Origin: Stictocephala bisonia
Taxonomy: Eukaryota; Arthropoda; Insecta; Hemiptera; Membracidae
DNA: 64,000 nucleotides
Direction: 5' to 3'
NCBI GenBank assembly: GCA_035578905.1
Contig: JAQJVL010000321.1
Location: 62,001 to 126,000 of the forward strand
Shown: in pieces, positions 34,541 through 46,684 of the stretch
Layout of the letters: each line of letters starts with the position of its first letter
How positions within the stretch are numbered: position 1 is the first letter of the stretch
Position numbers and translations under genes: made by a program
Notes under the pieces: model-generated
Seen by the model: only the letters and a program-made list of their open reading frames with translations
Told to the model about the DNA's origin: nothing
Databases searched by the model: none

Positions 34541-36529
34541 AGGGATCTGAATCTGATCGTTTCTTAAAGGGAGGGGATATGAAACAGCGCCTATTTGGGC
34601 ATCCTACAGTTCAATAACTATTCTATTCTAGTTAGCTAAACTTATGTTAACATAATCAAGTAAACGCTGAAACAAGACAAGCCATCAGGGATGGATTTAA
34701 ACCTTACCAGTCGGTAGGCATACAAAAGATAACGAAGAAAAGCAAGCCCAAATTTAATAATAGATGTCCTTGACTTTTTAATGAATTAAAAATATAGGTT
34801 TGAACGTTACAATCACACCTATATAAACACGAACATATACAATGTGTATAAAAAAAATTATACTTTTTTGAATGGATATACTCGTATTTATTCGAAGAAA
34901 ACGTTTAAGTACAATATATATGGTTGTTTGCTTATATAAACTTATCATTGTTTAAAATTATTACCGTTAGTTGAAATACATCTACAACAAAGTGCTATAT
35001 ACACATATTTGAACTTATATGTTCTCGAAGGAAACAAAGATTGAAAACCTATGTCAGCTGACAATTAAAAACATGTATGTCAGCTGATTTTAAAACAGCT
35101 GTGTCAACTGATAATTTAAAATAGCTTTTAAGCATTAAATTAACATGGTTGAAGTTTAACAACAATTAGTTTGCCAATCTGTATTAGCAATTTGTGCTAT
35201 ACGTATTGGTAATGGTTATAATTTTGAATATTTTTTAGTTTATATTACAAAACAACACATATTTGTAATATAAATAAAAGTAAAACACGTTATACCTAAA
35301 CGTGTTCCTTGAATAAATATTGTACTGATAATACATTTTCGGGACGTTAAATAACAATGTTTAGTAAAAATTAGGCGTCGCAAACATTGATTTTAGTATC
35401 ATTAGAAATAAATTGGTTTCTCCGAGGCTGCTCTTACAAATGTGTTTACATTTTTTGAGACACCCTGTATGTAACAACCAATCAGCTGATTATATTTACC
35501 TTTTGTTTCTCTGTGAACCTTTTTTGGTAATTAAAAGTGTTTCTTGCAACTTACGTTATATTGCAATATTACATCTTTGTTGTTAGGTTAGGTTTCATTT
35601 AAAACATCATATTGTGGCTGAGTAAGATAAATATTTTATTTACCGGTCTACTTGATTAAGACCGGTCGTCTTGATTTATTTTGAAATATAAGTTTTGTTT
35701 AGTTCTTTAATTTATAGTATTAATTTTATGTTTCATTATTGATGTAACTATAACAGTATTGTTTTAGAACATTACAACTTTACCGTCTTTCCAAACTTGT
35801 TAAAACTACCATAATTATCTTGTTGGTTAGCTGTTCTTTACAACCTAAATTTGCTGCTAGCCCATTTGGTTCATAGTGAATCCTTCTCAAGCAGAATCTT
35901 ATGCAATGCCTCATTCCAGGTTTTGGATAATAATTGTGATATATTTTGATCAAGATACTTCCTTCCACGTCTTTCCAAAGGATACCTTATGTCGGAATAT
36001 AAATTATGTGTACCCTAGTAAGACGGTTGTTTACTAAGAAACTAAGAGTCCTACTTTTTTGTTCCAACTAGGATAAGAATTATTAAAACTTGTAATAAAA
36101 TCGTAACATGCATATGTCGTAACGTACTACTAAAAAAGGAAACTAAACAACTTTCAAACTTGAGTACACATAATTTCTGCGCCGATAGTGCGGAGTCATT
36201 TTTCATTTTGGCTGCAGTTCCGTAAGGGCGTAAGCGTCTAACGATATATTTATGGATGTTATATATATATATAAAATAGACAATAGATTATCTGTTAACA
36301 ATCGAGTATATTATTTAATAATACATAATAATACAATTGTGAAATATTATTTTCCTAATACAGTATTGGCATTTATAAAATATCGGCTGTTCAAATATCT
36401 ATGTTACACAGATATTCATTATTAATTCAATGTGTTTTTTTACTAGTACAATTCTTAATTATTATTATTAATTATACAAGCATTATTAATATAAACACTA
36501 TTATGTGTACATTGATCCTCCAAGGTCAT
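34541..36529. other. Non-coding stretch
   Basis: AT-rich. It contains several CAGCTG words close together (about 35053, 35084, 35096 and 35482), a lone 'acaccctgta' transposon-end-like word near 35462, and half of a foldback element at 35990-36205. No gene was recognised; the short minus-strand frame at 35780-35968 has no support. Confidence 0.4.
35990..36205. repeat. Fragment of foldback family F
   Basis: It contains 'gttgtttactaagaaactaagag', 'ttgttccaactaggataagaattattaaaac' and 'gagtacacataatttctgcgccga', which match both arms of 45488-46450. Parts of both arms occur in a short space, so it is an internally deleted copy. Confidence 0.6.
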
Positions 36530-37025
36530 GGAAAGGTCATCCCATGACTCCAAATGCTAGACAGACGCCCGGTACCTCTCGCATATCCATCAAACTCCGG
36601 GCGACCTTCCATATGACTAAATAATTAGGCTGACCCCCTGGAAGATGTATTTCCAGATGACTCCAAACAATATTCCCGGCTGACTTCACATCCATCAAAC
36701 TATGGGTGACCTTCCACAAGATTCCCTGGAAGACTCCCTTGGAAGATCGTCCAGATGACTCCAAACGGTAGAAAACAGGAACGTCGTGTCGGCGTCTCAT
36801 AAGTAAGAACGTAAGACATCCTACGTGGTTCGAAATAGTACAAAACCCCTACGATCATCCCCGTGACTCCAAACAATAGACATAATATTGGACGATCCTG
36901 TACATGACTCTACCCGTAAACATAATATTAGGAGATCCTACTCGTGAATCCTAACTGTAGACGTGCTCAGAGATGCTCCACCTGACTCCAAGCGGTAGAT
37001 ATACTCCTGAGCGGCCTTTCACGCG
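36530..37025. repeat. Degenerate dispersed-in-tandem motif array
   Basis: The motif ygactccaaacrrtaga recurs at about 36542, 36657, 36751, 36861 and 36978, with weaker forms near 36904 and 36945, spaced about 40-115 bases. It alternates with 'ccatcaaactccgggcgacc'-type words near 36588 and 36694. The family S tail (gtcggcgtctcataagtaag) interrupts it at about 36788. It looks like an old, diverged minisatellite. Confidence 0.55.
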
Positions 37026-37417
37026 ACCTGTATATATCAATATATATTTATAATATAAGTATGTTTTATGATTATATATTGATGTAAATATATGTGTAGG
37101 CTATAATATAAATATTTTGTACAGGTTTTAAGTGTAGTGAATTTTCATATAACGCAATTAATTAATAGACAGATTGTTTTTAATCGCATTAGTTGAACTA
37201 GAGTGAGTTAACAAATATTTATGTTTTTGTATGTACTGAAAAAACGTTTAGTTCATATCCTATTCTTCAGCCTGACGTAGGGATTATTTTTAAGAGAAAA
37301 ATAGTGCATTTTAATCATTTAATCATTTCAGGTACCATATATTTATGATTAGTTAATGTAATCTTAATTCGGTCTGATTTGAATATTAATTTTAATTGTG
37401 TTTTAACATTTTTTCGT

Positions 37418-37714
37418 TGATATCGTGACCTTGACAGCGCCTAATTGGTTATATTAATTTAACCCTGTTAATATTTTTATATTTAGTAGAAGTTCATTTT
37501 GTTGTACCCCATTCTAGGATCTAGGTTAAAATGTAGATAATTATTAAAGTAGATAAGTTTATTAGTTTAAGAATGTAGTTTTATAACATGTTTGTGTAGA
37601 TTTAATTTAGTTTTTAGCACTTGAAAAAAGGTTTGGGTTTTACCAAATCGAAACGTCGTGATTGTTAATTTTCACGTAATGATGGAAAATGTCCAACTAC
37701 CTTGTCTCCCTCAT
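37418..37714 (+). repeat. Single arm of foldback family G
   Basis: It matches the right arm of 52658-53245: 'gcgcctaattggttatatta', 'tagtagaagttcattttgtt', 'tttagcacttgaaaaa', 'ggttttaccaaatcg' and 'ttttcacgtaatgatgg'. Only one arm is present, so it is a solo copy. Confidence 0.7.
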
Positions 37715-37999
37715 TTAATCATTTAGCTGTAAAAATGAAATAATATAACTCTCCGTGTCGATCATAAAATAATAATAATCATATGGTTATTATTGATGTT
37801 TCAATCGAACTAACCTCCATTACACCACAGTATAAAACACCGTGATTACACTGTCAATGCAAGCTGAATCTTAATTAAAGATTGTTCACAATGAAGTTTT
37901 ATTTTTTCATTAGGAAAAATGATGGGTGACGTCTTATTATTAACAAGTGTAATAAGTTAAATATAGAACACATTCCATAGTTAACAATTATATCACAAA

Positions 38000-38458
38000 T
38001 TGACTGGTGGCGCAGTGCTGTAACCCAGCTACTTGGGGACAAAGTGTTTGGGAGATTGTAGGCGATGGGTTGGATGCTCGGTCCTCTTAATACCGACATG
38101 GCGTCCGCTCAGTGGTTGCTATCGGCGTGGACACTACTAGAGAAGTCTGAGGTTTCCATGTTGGGTGGTAATAATTGTGCGGATGTTGTGTGGGGGAGAT
38201 AACTGAGTATCAGGATTCTCATTTAGCTGAAAATCAGACCAGCACTACGTGGCTCGGATTCCACGTAAAGCTGTAGGTCCCTTAGTTGCCCTGGCTGTTG
38301 GACTATTAATAAATTACCAATTCTGAGGACCAGTTTAACTCAGTTAGTAACCAGACTACACTCATCCATACTCATCCTACACTCATATAATCATTCATAT
38401 TCGCCTTAAAATACCAACATCGTTGTGTCGGCGTCTCATATGTAAGAATGTAAGAATG
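38000..38458 (+). repeat. SINE-like element, longest copy (family S)
   Basis: About 460 bases beginning 'tgactggtggcgcagtgctg', with middle parts shared with 49388-49765 (cccagctacttggggac, atcagaccagcactacgtgg) and 60600-60830 (attccacgtaaagctg), and the tail shared with 22251-22416. It ends in a short taagaatg repeat. There is no open frame. It is non-autonomous, and its tail suggests mobilisation by a LINE such as the one at 14274. Confidence 0.65.
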
Positions 38459-38969
38459 TGTTCAATCGGTGCATTATTTCATGATATGCAAGGTAAACCA
38501 AAATGTAACTATCCACACTATTTTTATCCACTTAACTTTCTGGATAAGTGAAATTGTCATGATATATAAAACTTACATACTCAGAAAATTTCTTTGAATT
38601 GTAAATATAATTACTTGGTATGTTGGTGAAGGAGATTTTTACCATTGAAGTTACAAAGAAATAATTTCCATTCAATAGCACAGTATGTTTTTTAATCAAT
38701 TTCTTTTTCATACATAATTTTTAAACTATGTGTTACGTTTCGCTGCTAGCCGTTTCATTCTTTTTGTTTAAAACAAGTGATGGAGATCCCAGTTCAGGCT
38801 TTGCCTAGGGGATTCCTATTTATTTTGCCTTATATTTATTTATATTGTTATTGTGTTAATTTATTCTACCTTTGTTGTTATATTTTGAACTCATGGTATT
38901 GTAAAAACTGTGTTGTGTACTTGTATATGAAAATGTACTGTTTTGTACTTGATTTTTGGCAAAATAAAC

Positions 38970-38970
38970 A

Positions 38971-39005
<35 letters not shown>
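38970..39005. repeat. (ATT)n microsatellite
   Basis: About ten uninterrupted TTA/ATT triplets just before the longer tandem array. Confidence 0.9.
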
Positions 39006-39006
<1 letters not shown>

Positions 39007-39034
39007 TAGAAAATTAGTTACACGAAAACAGTAC

Positions 39035-40000
39035 GTCCCCACTCAAGTATGTTCACACTTAGTTACGCGCGCACTCAAGCACGTTCAAACTCAAGTACGT
39101 TCACACTTAATTACGCACACACTTAAGTACACTCACACTTAATTACGCTCATACTCAAGCACGTTCAAACTCAAGTACGTTCACACTTAATTTCGCACAC
39201 ACTTAAGTACACTCACACTTAATTACGCTCATACTCAAGCACGTTCAAACTCAAGTACGTTCACACTTAATTACGCACACACTTAAGTACACTCACAATT
39301 AATTACGCTCATACTCAAGCACGTTCAAGCTCAAGTACGTTCACACTTAATTACGCACACACTTAAGTACATTCACACTTAATTACGCTCATACTCAAGC
39401 ACGTTCAAACTCAAGTACGTTCACAATTAATTACGCACACACTTAAGTACACTCACACTTAATTACGCTCATACTCAAGTACGTTCACACTTAATTACGC
39501 GCGCATTTAAATACGTTAACACGTAATTACGCTCACGCTCAAGGACGTTCACACTTAATTACGCTCACACTCAAGCACGTTTACACTTAATTACGCTCAC
39601 ACTCAAGTACGTTCACACTTAGTTACGCACGCACTCAAGCACGTTTACACTTAATTACGCTCACGCTCAAGGAAGTTCACACTTAATTACGCTCACACTC
39701 AAGCACGTTCAAACTCAAGGACGTTCACACTTAATTACGCTCACACTCAAGCACGTTTACACTTAATTACGTTCAAACTCAAGTACGTTCACACTTAATT
39801 ACGCTCACACTCAAGTACGTTCACACTCAAGCACGTTTACACTTAATTACGCTCACACTCAAGCTATTCACAACGTTCAAACTGAAGTACGTACACACTA
39901 AAGCACGTTCAAACTTAATTACGCTTACACCCAAGCACGTTCGAACTTAATTACGCTCACACTCAAGCACGCGCGCTCTCACGTACGCTCACACTCAAGT
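39035..40000. repeat. About 16-bp minisatellite with 80-bp higher-order period
   Basis: It is built of short words such as ctcaagtacgttcacact and taattacgctcaca. Between 39141 and 39480 the words form a strict 80-base period: the word aattacgctc starts at 39141, 39221, 39301, 39381 and 39461. Beyond 39480 the order becomes irregular. Confidence 0.95.
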
Positions 40001-40748
40001 AGTGCAGTAACCTCTTCGAAAACTTCATATTTTTCTTTCTTCGTAGGTTCATATACAATATTTTTTTTCTAACTGTATGGTGTCTCTTGTTCTTAGAAGG
40101 TTACGAAATGTTTCCTAAAGGTAAGGGTTGAAATTTCAAAAGCATAGTTCTTAAAGCTTGAACAATTCCGGCATTGGTTCCCCTCCCTAGACCTCCCATG
40201 TAAACTTCTGACAGAGTACATAGTTTCAAGTAACACCTATATTCTGATTCAGTCAGTCCATGCTTTTATTCGGGTGCTTATTTATTTTTAAACATTCATT
40301 GTTTTATTAATCTAATTCCTTTTCTTTGAAGGAAAGTTCTCTTCATTTCTTAAATTCAATTGCTGTTAATTCGGCTATTAATTTAAAATCATGATTAAAC
40401 TGCTTTCTCACAGTCCTACTTTTATAAATATTTTTAGTTAGGCTTACCTTTATTCATCGATAGTGGTGAGTTATTGGCAGAGGGAGTTGTTATATAAAAA
40501 AACCTATCTTCCCTTACCACGTAAGCAGTTCCCATACTGAACCCTGCCTCCGTCAATGAAGGAAAAAGAAATCTTGGTAACCAATGATATTATTTTGGTT
40601 GATAAATTACTGTATGTTTATTTATTTAGTTATACAAATCTAAAAGTTAAATATGCTGCTCGTTAAAATGTATGAAAGTTCAGCAAAATATTGCAACATC
40701 TATTTATGCAATCGTCGTTAATGTGTCATGGCAACTTTGATGTTTCAG
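40001..40748. other. Non-coding, upstream intron or flank of the zinc-finger exon
   Basis: No gene or element was recognised. The sequence is AT-rich and ends in a plausible acceptor (tttgatgtttcag) at 40748. Confidence 0.4.
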
Positions 40749-40921
40749 TCTCAAAATCAGCAGCAACGGCATCAGGAGAGACAAGACAGAGGCTGGGAGA
40801 GTGATCAGAGCCAGCACAGCAGTCTGTTGGCGGACGGACCACCTTCGATACACTGCCATATCTGTGGGAGGATGTACAGCAGAGAGGCCGTAGAGAGACG
40901 CAAACAGCAATGTCTCAGGAG
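40749..40921 (+). pseudogene. C2HC zinc-finger exon (ZNF474/ZC2HC1-like), finger 1
   Basis: An acceptor (gatgtttcag) precedes, and a GT donor (40922-40923) follows, a G/C-rich open exon encoding a Gln/Ser-rich stretch, then PPSIHCHICGRMYSREAVE and QQCLRR. In ZC2HC-type fingers the zinc is held by C-x2-C, a His and a final Cys. Here CHIC and the last Cys are present, but the expected His codon is CGC (Arg) in AVERRKQQC. A diverged second copy follows at 40974. Together with the exon at 43000-43229 this suggests a decaying gene, although consensus errors in the assembly could also cause it. Confidence 0.5.
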
Positions 40922-40973
40922 GTACAGTAGGTAGCCTACGACACTAGAATGTACAAGCATAATTGCAAGAGGG

Positions 40974-41114
40974 ACAAGACAGAGGCTGGGAGAGTGATCG
41001 GAGCGAGTACAGCGGTCTGTTGGTGGACGGACCACCTTCGATACACTGCCATATCTGAGGGAGGATGTACAGCAGGGAGGCCGTAGAGAAACACGAACAG
41101 CAATGTCTCAGAAG
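40974..41114 (+). pseudogene. Tandem duplicate of the zinc-finger exon
   Basis: This repeats 40781-40921 at an offset of 193 bases, and the downstream intron start (ggtaggtagcctacgacactag) is duplicated too. This copy keeps the zinc-binding His (AVEKHEQQC) that copy 1 has lost, but its second Cys codon is TGA (ccatatctgaggg). The donor here, AAG|GTAGGT, is the stronger one. The two copies therefore carry complementary defects. Confidence 0.5.
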
Positions 41115-41164
41115 GTAGGTAGCCTACGACACTAGAATGTAAAGCATAAATGTAAGAGGGACAA

Positions 41165-42999
41165 AAGATGAGAATTTAAAGACCCCTTGTTGACAAGAGG
41201 AGAGAGAGGGGTGTCAGCAAATTGAGGCATTATTGTTAGCTTTTATCACCCACTATGGTGCTCCCGATGAAGAATTCATATCTCTGTGCCTATAGCACAG
41301 ACGTGTATGAGTAGGTGGCAGGGTCTTTACTGCTGAACGTGTAAGAATGGATAGGAAGTTGTATTAGAGCCTTCTCAAGTATGTTATCGCTAGCCTACCA
41401 ATGTCCGTGTACGGGTGGGTGGGAGGTTCTTGTCACACATATCAATTTAACTTATTTTACAGCCTTCCTCGCGTATCTCATCAGTGATTTTCTCAGAAGT
41501 TTTTAAAGCATTTTTTTAGTAGATGTCCAACAAAAAACTAAACTAAGTATGGCTGAGTGATAATTGAGTCGAGTTTAACATTCTAAATGATTGGGAGCTT
41601 AAGCTATTCAGTTGCCATAAAGGTGTCCCTCGGCCTTCAATTTCTCAATGAGTTATATAACTAATGACAGTTACTGGGGTAACTTTGAGTATTTATTTAG
41701 TAAAATTCTCATTTCACTGTCACTTTTTTATCACTGCAAATCACTCACTTGCTCAATCACAATCCACACTTTGACGTTTATTAGAAAACAGCATGTAAAG
41801 ACTACAACCATAACATGTTATATATGAAATCTGTTTGAGAAACACAAGAAAAAAAAGATACAGAGGATGCTTTCTTACGGCAACAGCGAACGCCTAATTA
41901 GCAGTTACCACTAAAGTAAATCTTTGTAAATTTGTAGTAACAATTACTACGTTTTTCCACGGGATTGGGGGGGGGGGAATAAGGGGAGTGCTGACAACGA
42001 ATGAGGGGGAAATAAGGGGGCCCTGCCATACGCACATATGAATGCAGACCTAAGTACTCCAAGTTTCTATAGCTCGACACCCATTCGGCGCACCGTTGAG
42101 TGCTACCTCTGATCCATTCTTCTCCGTGTTGAGAGGTAAATAATGTCACATTAGTGTGAAAATTATCGAAAGGACAGAAGAAAAATTATGTCTTTCTTTA
42201 AAAATCAGACATACAGCTCATTTTTAGTAAGATAGCAGCTGGGCTTGCCTTACTTTCACACTTTGAAATATAGGGTTTAATTGTACATATTATTTTGGAG
42301 ACTGTTAACCACTAACTAGTTCATTTTGAGGACAGTAACAGGTAACTCAGGAAAACTACAATCCGTTTTCCCAAGGGCATCGATGTAGCTGTCTTCAGAC
42401 ACACCCCTGTTTTTATTCTTCACAGCAGTCAACATTCCGATCACTTACTTCGTGTGTTATACTTCCTCCCATGTCCGTTAGCATAGAGAAAGTGTTGTGA
42501 TCGTCCAAACAATATTTTTTTACAGTTAGTCTAAAAATCCATTTTAGGGCCCGTGAACCCAAAAAATGTTTTTTTTTCGAAAAAATGTTGGTGTCTATCC
42601 ATATGTATGTCTGTCTATGTGTATGTGCAGTTCGCTGGAGACCAAACGGATGGATAAATTTTTATGAAATTGTTTGTATGTGTTTTTAGGCAATATATGC
42701 AGACCATTTTTGACTTATGAAATTATAGTTTTTTTAATTTTTATGGCCAAAAAACATACAAAAATAGAATTTTCTCAAAAACGGATCTAACGATTTTAAA
42801 ATTTCAGGAAAGATGTAAATTGAAATTTAAAATATTTAGTAAGTACCGCATGCCTCTCTCTAACTTGACTAGTTTTTGGGTTATGCCAAAAAACATATTT
42901 GGAAATCAAACTGGCAATTTTCAAAGTTTTGATTTTTTTATTGTTAGGATAGGGGAAAGTTTGTGCCAATTCTTTGGAACCATTTATTTCTGATGGCAG
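41165..42999. other. Non-coding, presumed intron between the zinc-finger exons
   Basis: It holds a lone minisatellite-like unit near 41405-41425 (tgtacgggtgggtggg), family R copy 4 (41860-42145), a G tract at 41967-41977, and a 'tgtctgtctatgtgtatgtg' patch near 42608. No coding region was recognised. It ends in the acceptor tttctgatggcag at 42999. Confidence 0.4.
41860..42145. repeat. Dispersed repeat family R, copy 4
   Basis: It matches 2715-2935 and 7735-7965 through 'ttcttacgg..aacgcct', 'gtagtaacaattactacgttttt' and 'gatccattcttctccgtg', with extra G-rich sequence in the middle. The 83-codon frame on the minus strand lies wholly within it and is not a gene. Confidence 0.5.
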
Positions 43000-43229
43000 T
43001 TGGAACACTCACGAAACTCGAGCGGGTCCGGGGGTGGCAGCGAGGCCAGCTCTCCACCCCCCCCCCCCCATCCCCCGACGTCGACCTATGTGTGGCTGAC
43101 AGTTCGGCACAGCGTCCATCGCCATCCACGAGCCTCAGCGCCTGAGGAAGTGGCAGCAGGAGAACGAGCGCCTGCCTCCGGGCCAGCGGCGGCCCGAACC
43201 TCCCCGGCCTGAACCCGTGTATGATTCCG
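43000..43229 (+). pseudogene. C2HC zinc-finger exon (ZNF474/ZC2HC1-like), finger 2
   Basis: The exon lies between an acceptor (tttctgatggcag) and a GTAGGC donor. It opens with a Ser/Gly/Pro-rich stretch (EHSRNSSGSGGGSEASS) and a run of 13 C. The coding signal then shifts frame and reads FGTASIAIHEPQ, LRKWQQENERLP and RRPEPPRPEP, the typical second finger and its C-terminal extension in ZNF474/ZC2HC1 proteins. Defects: the frame changes between the C run and the finger, there is a TGA just before QFG, and the last zinc Cys is Arg (CAG CGC). The homopolymer makes a sequencing error plausible for the frameshift but not for the other changes. Confidence 0.55.
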
Positions 43230-45487
43230 GTAGGCTGAAGTTGTGATTTTGTTAACATTTTATAAGATAGCTCTTGTCACGACGTCCAGATTTATAAATC
43301 TGAACTTCAATACTCTCATTTGCATGGTTTAGTAAGAATTGAGTTTCAATGTACATTCAATTCATGTTAAAACATCCAAATCAAGCACGTGTTAAAATTG
43401 CAAAACTAGGTAAATCAATAAGTAAACCTGGAAAGTTGACCTTGATTAGTAACAGTTGAGGTGTCCAAAAATCTGCCCCTATTTGTAGTTGTGCAACAAA
43501 GTTTTCGTTGTCCAATATTTTTAAACTGAAGAGCACGGGAAGCTCTCGAAGTACGTTTTTCGGCTACAAGAACAACATATGGAGAGAGATTTAAAACTAG
43601 TCACAAAGTAAGAGCTGTTCAACTGTAAATGATGATGTTTGTTACATTGAAAAGGTTTATAAATCTTTCTTAACATCTGAGAGGGAAAGTTGTGAAATGT
43701 TTGTTTATTAAAAATCGATAACATGTCTGTATTTTGCCCCTGTCTGTGCATACTTTATACTGCACCATTCCTCTGAACATCATTAGACTTTGGAAAGTTA
43801 TTCATTTTTTCTCCAAGAGAAGGTTTTTATGCATAGTTTTATTCATATCCAACTGTAGGAGTCTGCCCCACTGTAGTACTTAAAGTTTCATTGATAATCT
43901 AATTGAGTTACCTCTTTTATTTGTTTAATTTATCATCAGCTGCTAAATAAATGAAAACTTTTGAAATAGACTAAGTAATGAATGAAATGGGTGTTTAAAA
44001 TATAAATATGTTACAACTTAATTGCAGTGACTGAGTCAATGTAAATAAATTTACAAAATAATATTTTATTTAATACAGTTTAACTGATAATATTTGTGGT
44101 TAAAAGGCACATACCGAGGCCGAGGCAATGAATACAAACTATATAGAGTTTGTATTCATTGGCCGAGGTTTCACGAGCACAGTAATTGACAGGGTTGGCA
44201 TACAAAGCGTCACTTACTCTTCCCTTCAAATAAAACATAAGTATCGTCCTAGTTTTGAACATTTCTAAGCGCGAACAACTATGCCTCACCCATGCCTCAA
44301 TGATCAGCGTCTTAAGGATAAATAAAAATATAATAGTTCTGCCAAAGCTCGTAGAGCTATCGATCAAATAGATTTTTCTTGTTTGCCTTTATTTGCTAGT
44401 AAAGGAAAATAATATGAATTATGTCTTCAGATGCTCTTTTTCCATTCTACGTCGAATTCTATGAACTTTAAGTAGGCATAAATGTAGTATTTTACAGCAC
44501 CAAATACCTTCTCTTTACTAATATGGCTCACTTTATAACATTTGAAATATAAAAGGTACTAGTATATAGTATAAACTATTACAGAAACGTATATATTATG
44601 TTAGTATATATTACTAAGTTTGCAGTCAGTCACGTTTTAGCATCAAACAATTGCCAAACTTGACTCGCAGATAGCCTGACCTTGATATCACGCGAGTTAC
44701 AACATCCGGTGGCTGTCTGTCCATTCATCTTGTGAAATTGCCAGTTTTTATCTTTCTTTTTTTGCTCCTTTTTATCACTAGCATTTTTGCTAACCCAACA
44801 ATTTAGGATAATAGAATTATTTACTGAGAGATTATGTAGTCTACAAATATGCCATATTTTCGATATAGTTAATTTATGTATAGTTTTTGGCCTACATTTT
44901 TTTGCTTACATGCATTGATAATGCACAAGTTTTTTTTTTTACCCGTGAAACAGTAAAACAATCATTACCCGTATAACATTTTTGTTGAAAAAATTTCTTT
45001 AAAAAACAACACAACTAAACAAAAAACATCCACTCACATAACTACTTTTGGATGTTACTGAACCGTTAATGGATTCATGCAAACTGCCAAATAAATATTT
45101 CGTAGGCTAGACCACTTCAACAATGACAGATGGTAACTTTGATATTTTAACGTTGTTATTGTTTAACAGGCTAAACCAATAAAGCTTAATTTAATTGGAC
45201 TTCTCGAGATTTAAATTCGTAATCCCAACATTGAAGTCAGGAGTAGGAAAAGTCCTTAGTTTATTTATTTAATTTAATATATTCTTCGATCAGTGAACTT
45301 TTTTCGATCGGTGAAAATTTTATTAACTGGCATTTTACAACACAAAATAAGACAATTAGTCAAGACAATTGATGTAGCCAATCTGTATATCATCACATTC
45401 TCTTACAACATCTTGTTCACACTCCTAATATCATTAAATTATACCCATTGTACTTCAATTTAGTGGGACATATATCCTAACTGATGT
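43230..45487. other. Non-coding stretch
   Basis: AT-rich, with short unsupported frames only. It contains the perfect hairpin at 44126-44161. It could be a further intron of the zinc-finger gene; no later exon was recognised. Confidence 0.4.
44126..44161. repeat. Perfect 15-bp-arm hairpin
   Basis: The arm caatgaatacaaact (44126-44140) is mirrored exactly at 44147-44161 around a 6-base loop. The flanks carry ccgaggccgagg on the left and ggccgagg on the right, so the hairpin sits within a small repeated setting. Confidence 0.8.
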
Positions 45488-46450
45488 ACTGTCGATGAAG
45501 AAATTACATATTATGTATACCAGAGATTGAAGGCTGTTTACTAAGAAACTAAGAGGCCTATTAAAAATCCAATCCCACCACTGTTAACCCCGTTTCGTTG
45601 TATGTTATGACATTTGTATTTTTTAATTTTATTAAAAATTGTAATTATTTTTATCCTATTTGGCACGATAAAAGTACCAGAATTTTAATTAGTTTTCACT
45701 TTGAATTAAAATTACACTTATATTACTAAAAAAATATGTTAATGTATTGTATTTATATTTTAATAAGTTGTTGTTGGCAGGAATATTTTCTTTAAGTTTT
45801 ATATATTTCAGAATTTTAACTTTTCATGAAAAAAGTTCTTATCAATTTCCTGAAACATTCTTAGTCAGGTTGTAATCCTTATGAATTGTAAAGTTACAAC
45901 GTCGCACATTACTTTCATGTGCGTAACCAAACGCAGTGATTTTAAATTGATATAAATAAATTAAAATTTTCAGTCAATCTAAAACGGCTGCGTTTATTTA
46001 AGCTTATAAGAGTAATGTATGTTAACTATACATTTCATATGGATGACAAAGTGACAAAGCAATTAATTTTACGACCACCAAAATCCAAGAAAACGTTTTT
46101 CAGGAAATAATAAGAAAATTTGTTTCTTGAACAGTTAAAATTCTGAAATTTATTAAACTTATAGAAAACATTCCCCTCAGCTACGAATTAAAATTAAAAT
46201 GCGATAAATCGACGGTCTTTTTAGTAATAAAAGTATACATTTGGTGCCTAGTGAAAACTGGTACGAATTCCGGTATTTTGTTCCAACTAGAATAAAAATT
46301 ATTAAAACTTATAATACAATTTAAAATGCATATGTCCTTACGTACAATTAAACGAGGAAAATAATGGTGTGATTGTATTTTTCGTAGGTCTCTTAGTTCC
46401 TTAGTAAAAAACATTCAAACTCGGGTAAACATAATTTCTGCACCGACAGT
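45488..46450. mobile_element. Foldback element, family F, about 963 bp
   Basis: The ends are actgtcgatgaagaaatt at the left and its partner aatttctgcaccgacagt at the right. The arms mirror each other over several hundred bases (gtttactaagaaactaagag, ccaatc.caccattgtt, agtttt.act-like blocks, ttaaaattctgaaat), and the centre near 45930-46000 is itself a short hairpin (gcagtgattttaaatt / ctgcgttt). No protein is encoded. Other copies are at 35990-36205, 46685-47485 and 61810-62475. Confidence 0.75.
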
Positions 46451-46684
46451 TAGTAGTAAAAGTTTGGAAGATAAGCAAGCTGTTATCAGTGTCCGGCCTC
46501 GAGGCGCTGCAGACACGCCCTTGATCGATCTTGACCTAGTTTACCAACCTAAGGTGGTGTAGCCTATAACGTCACCTAATGTTATTTTTCAATGTCATTC
46601 ATTTAAAGTCGCTCCCCCACTTCGCGACTTTCACTTCCTCCATGCAATAGTTCTGATATCAGAGAAAGTCACAGAACGTCGTCA

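Noticed and set aside
38777..39142. 121-codon hydrophobic plus-strand frame
   Set aside because: Hydrophobicity comes from T-rich sequence and the ATT microsatellite, and the end lies in the tandem array. No family is recognised.
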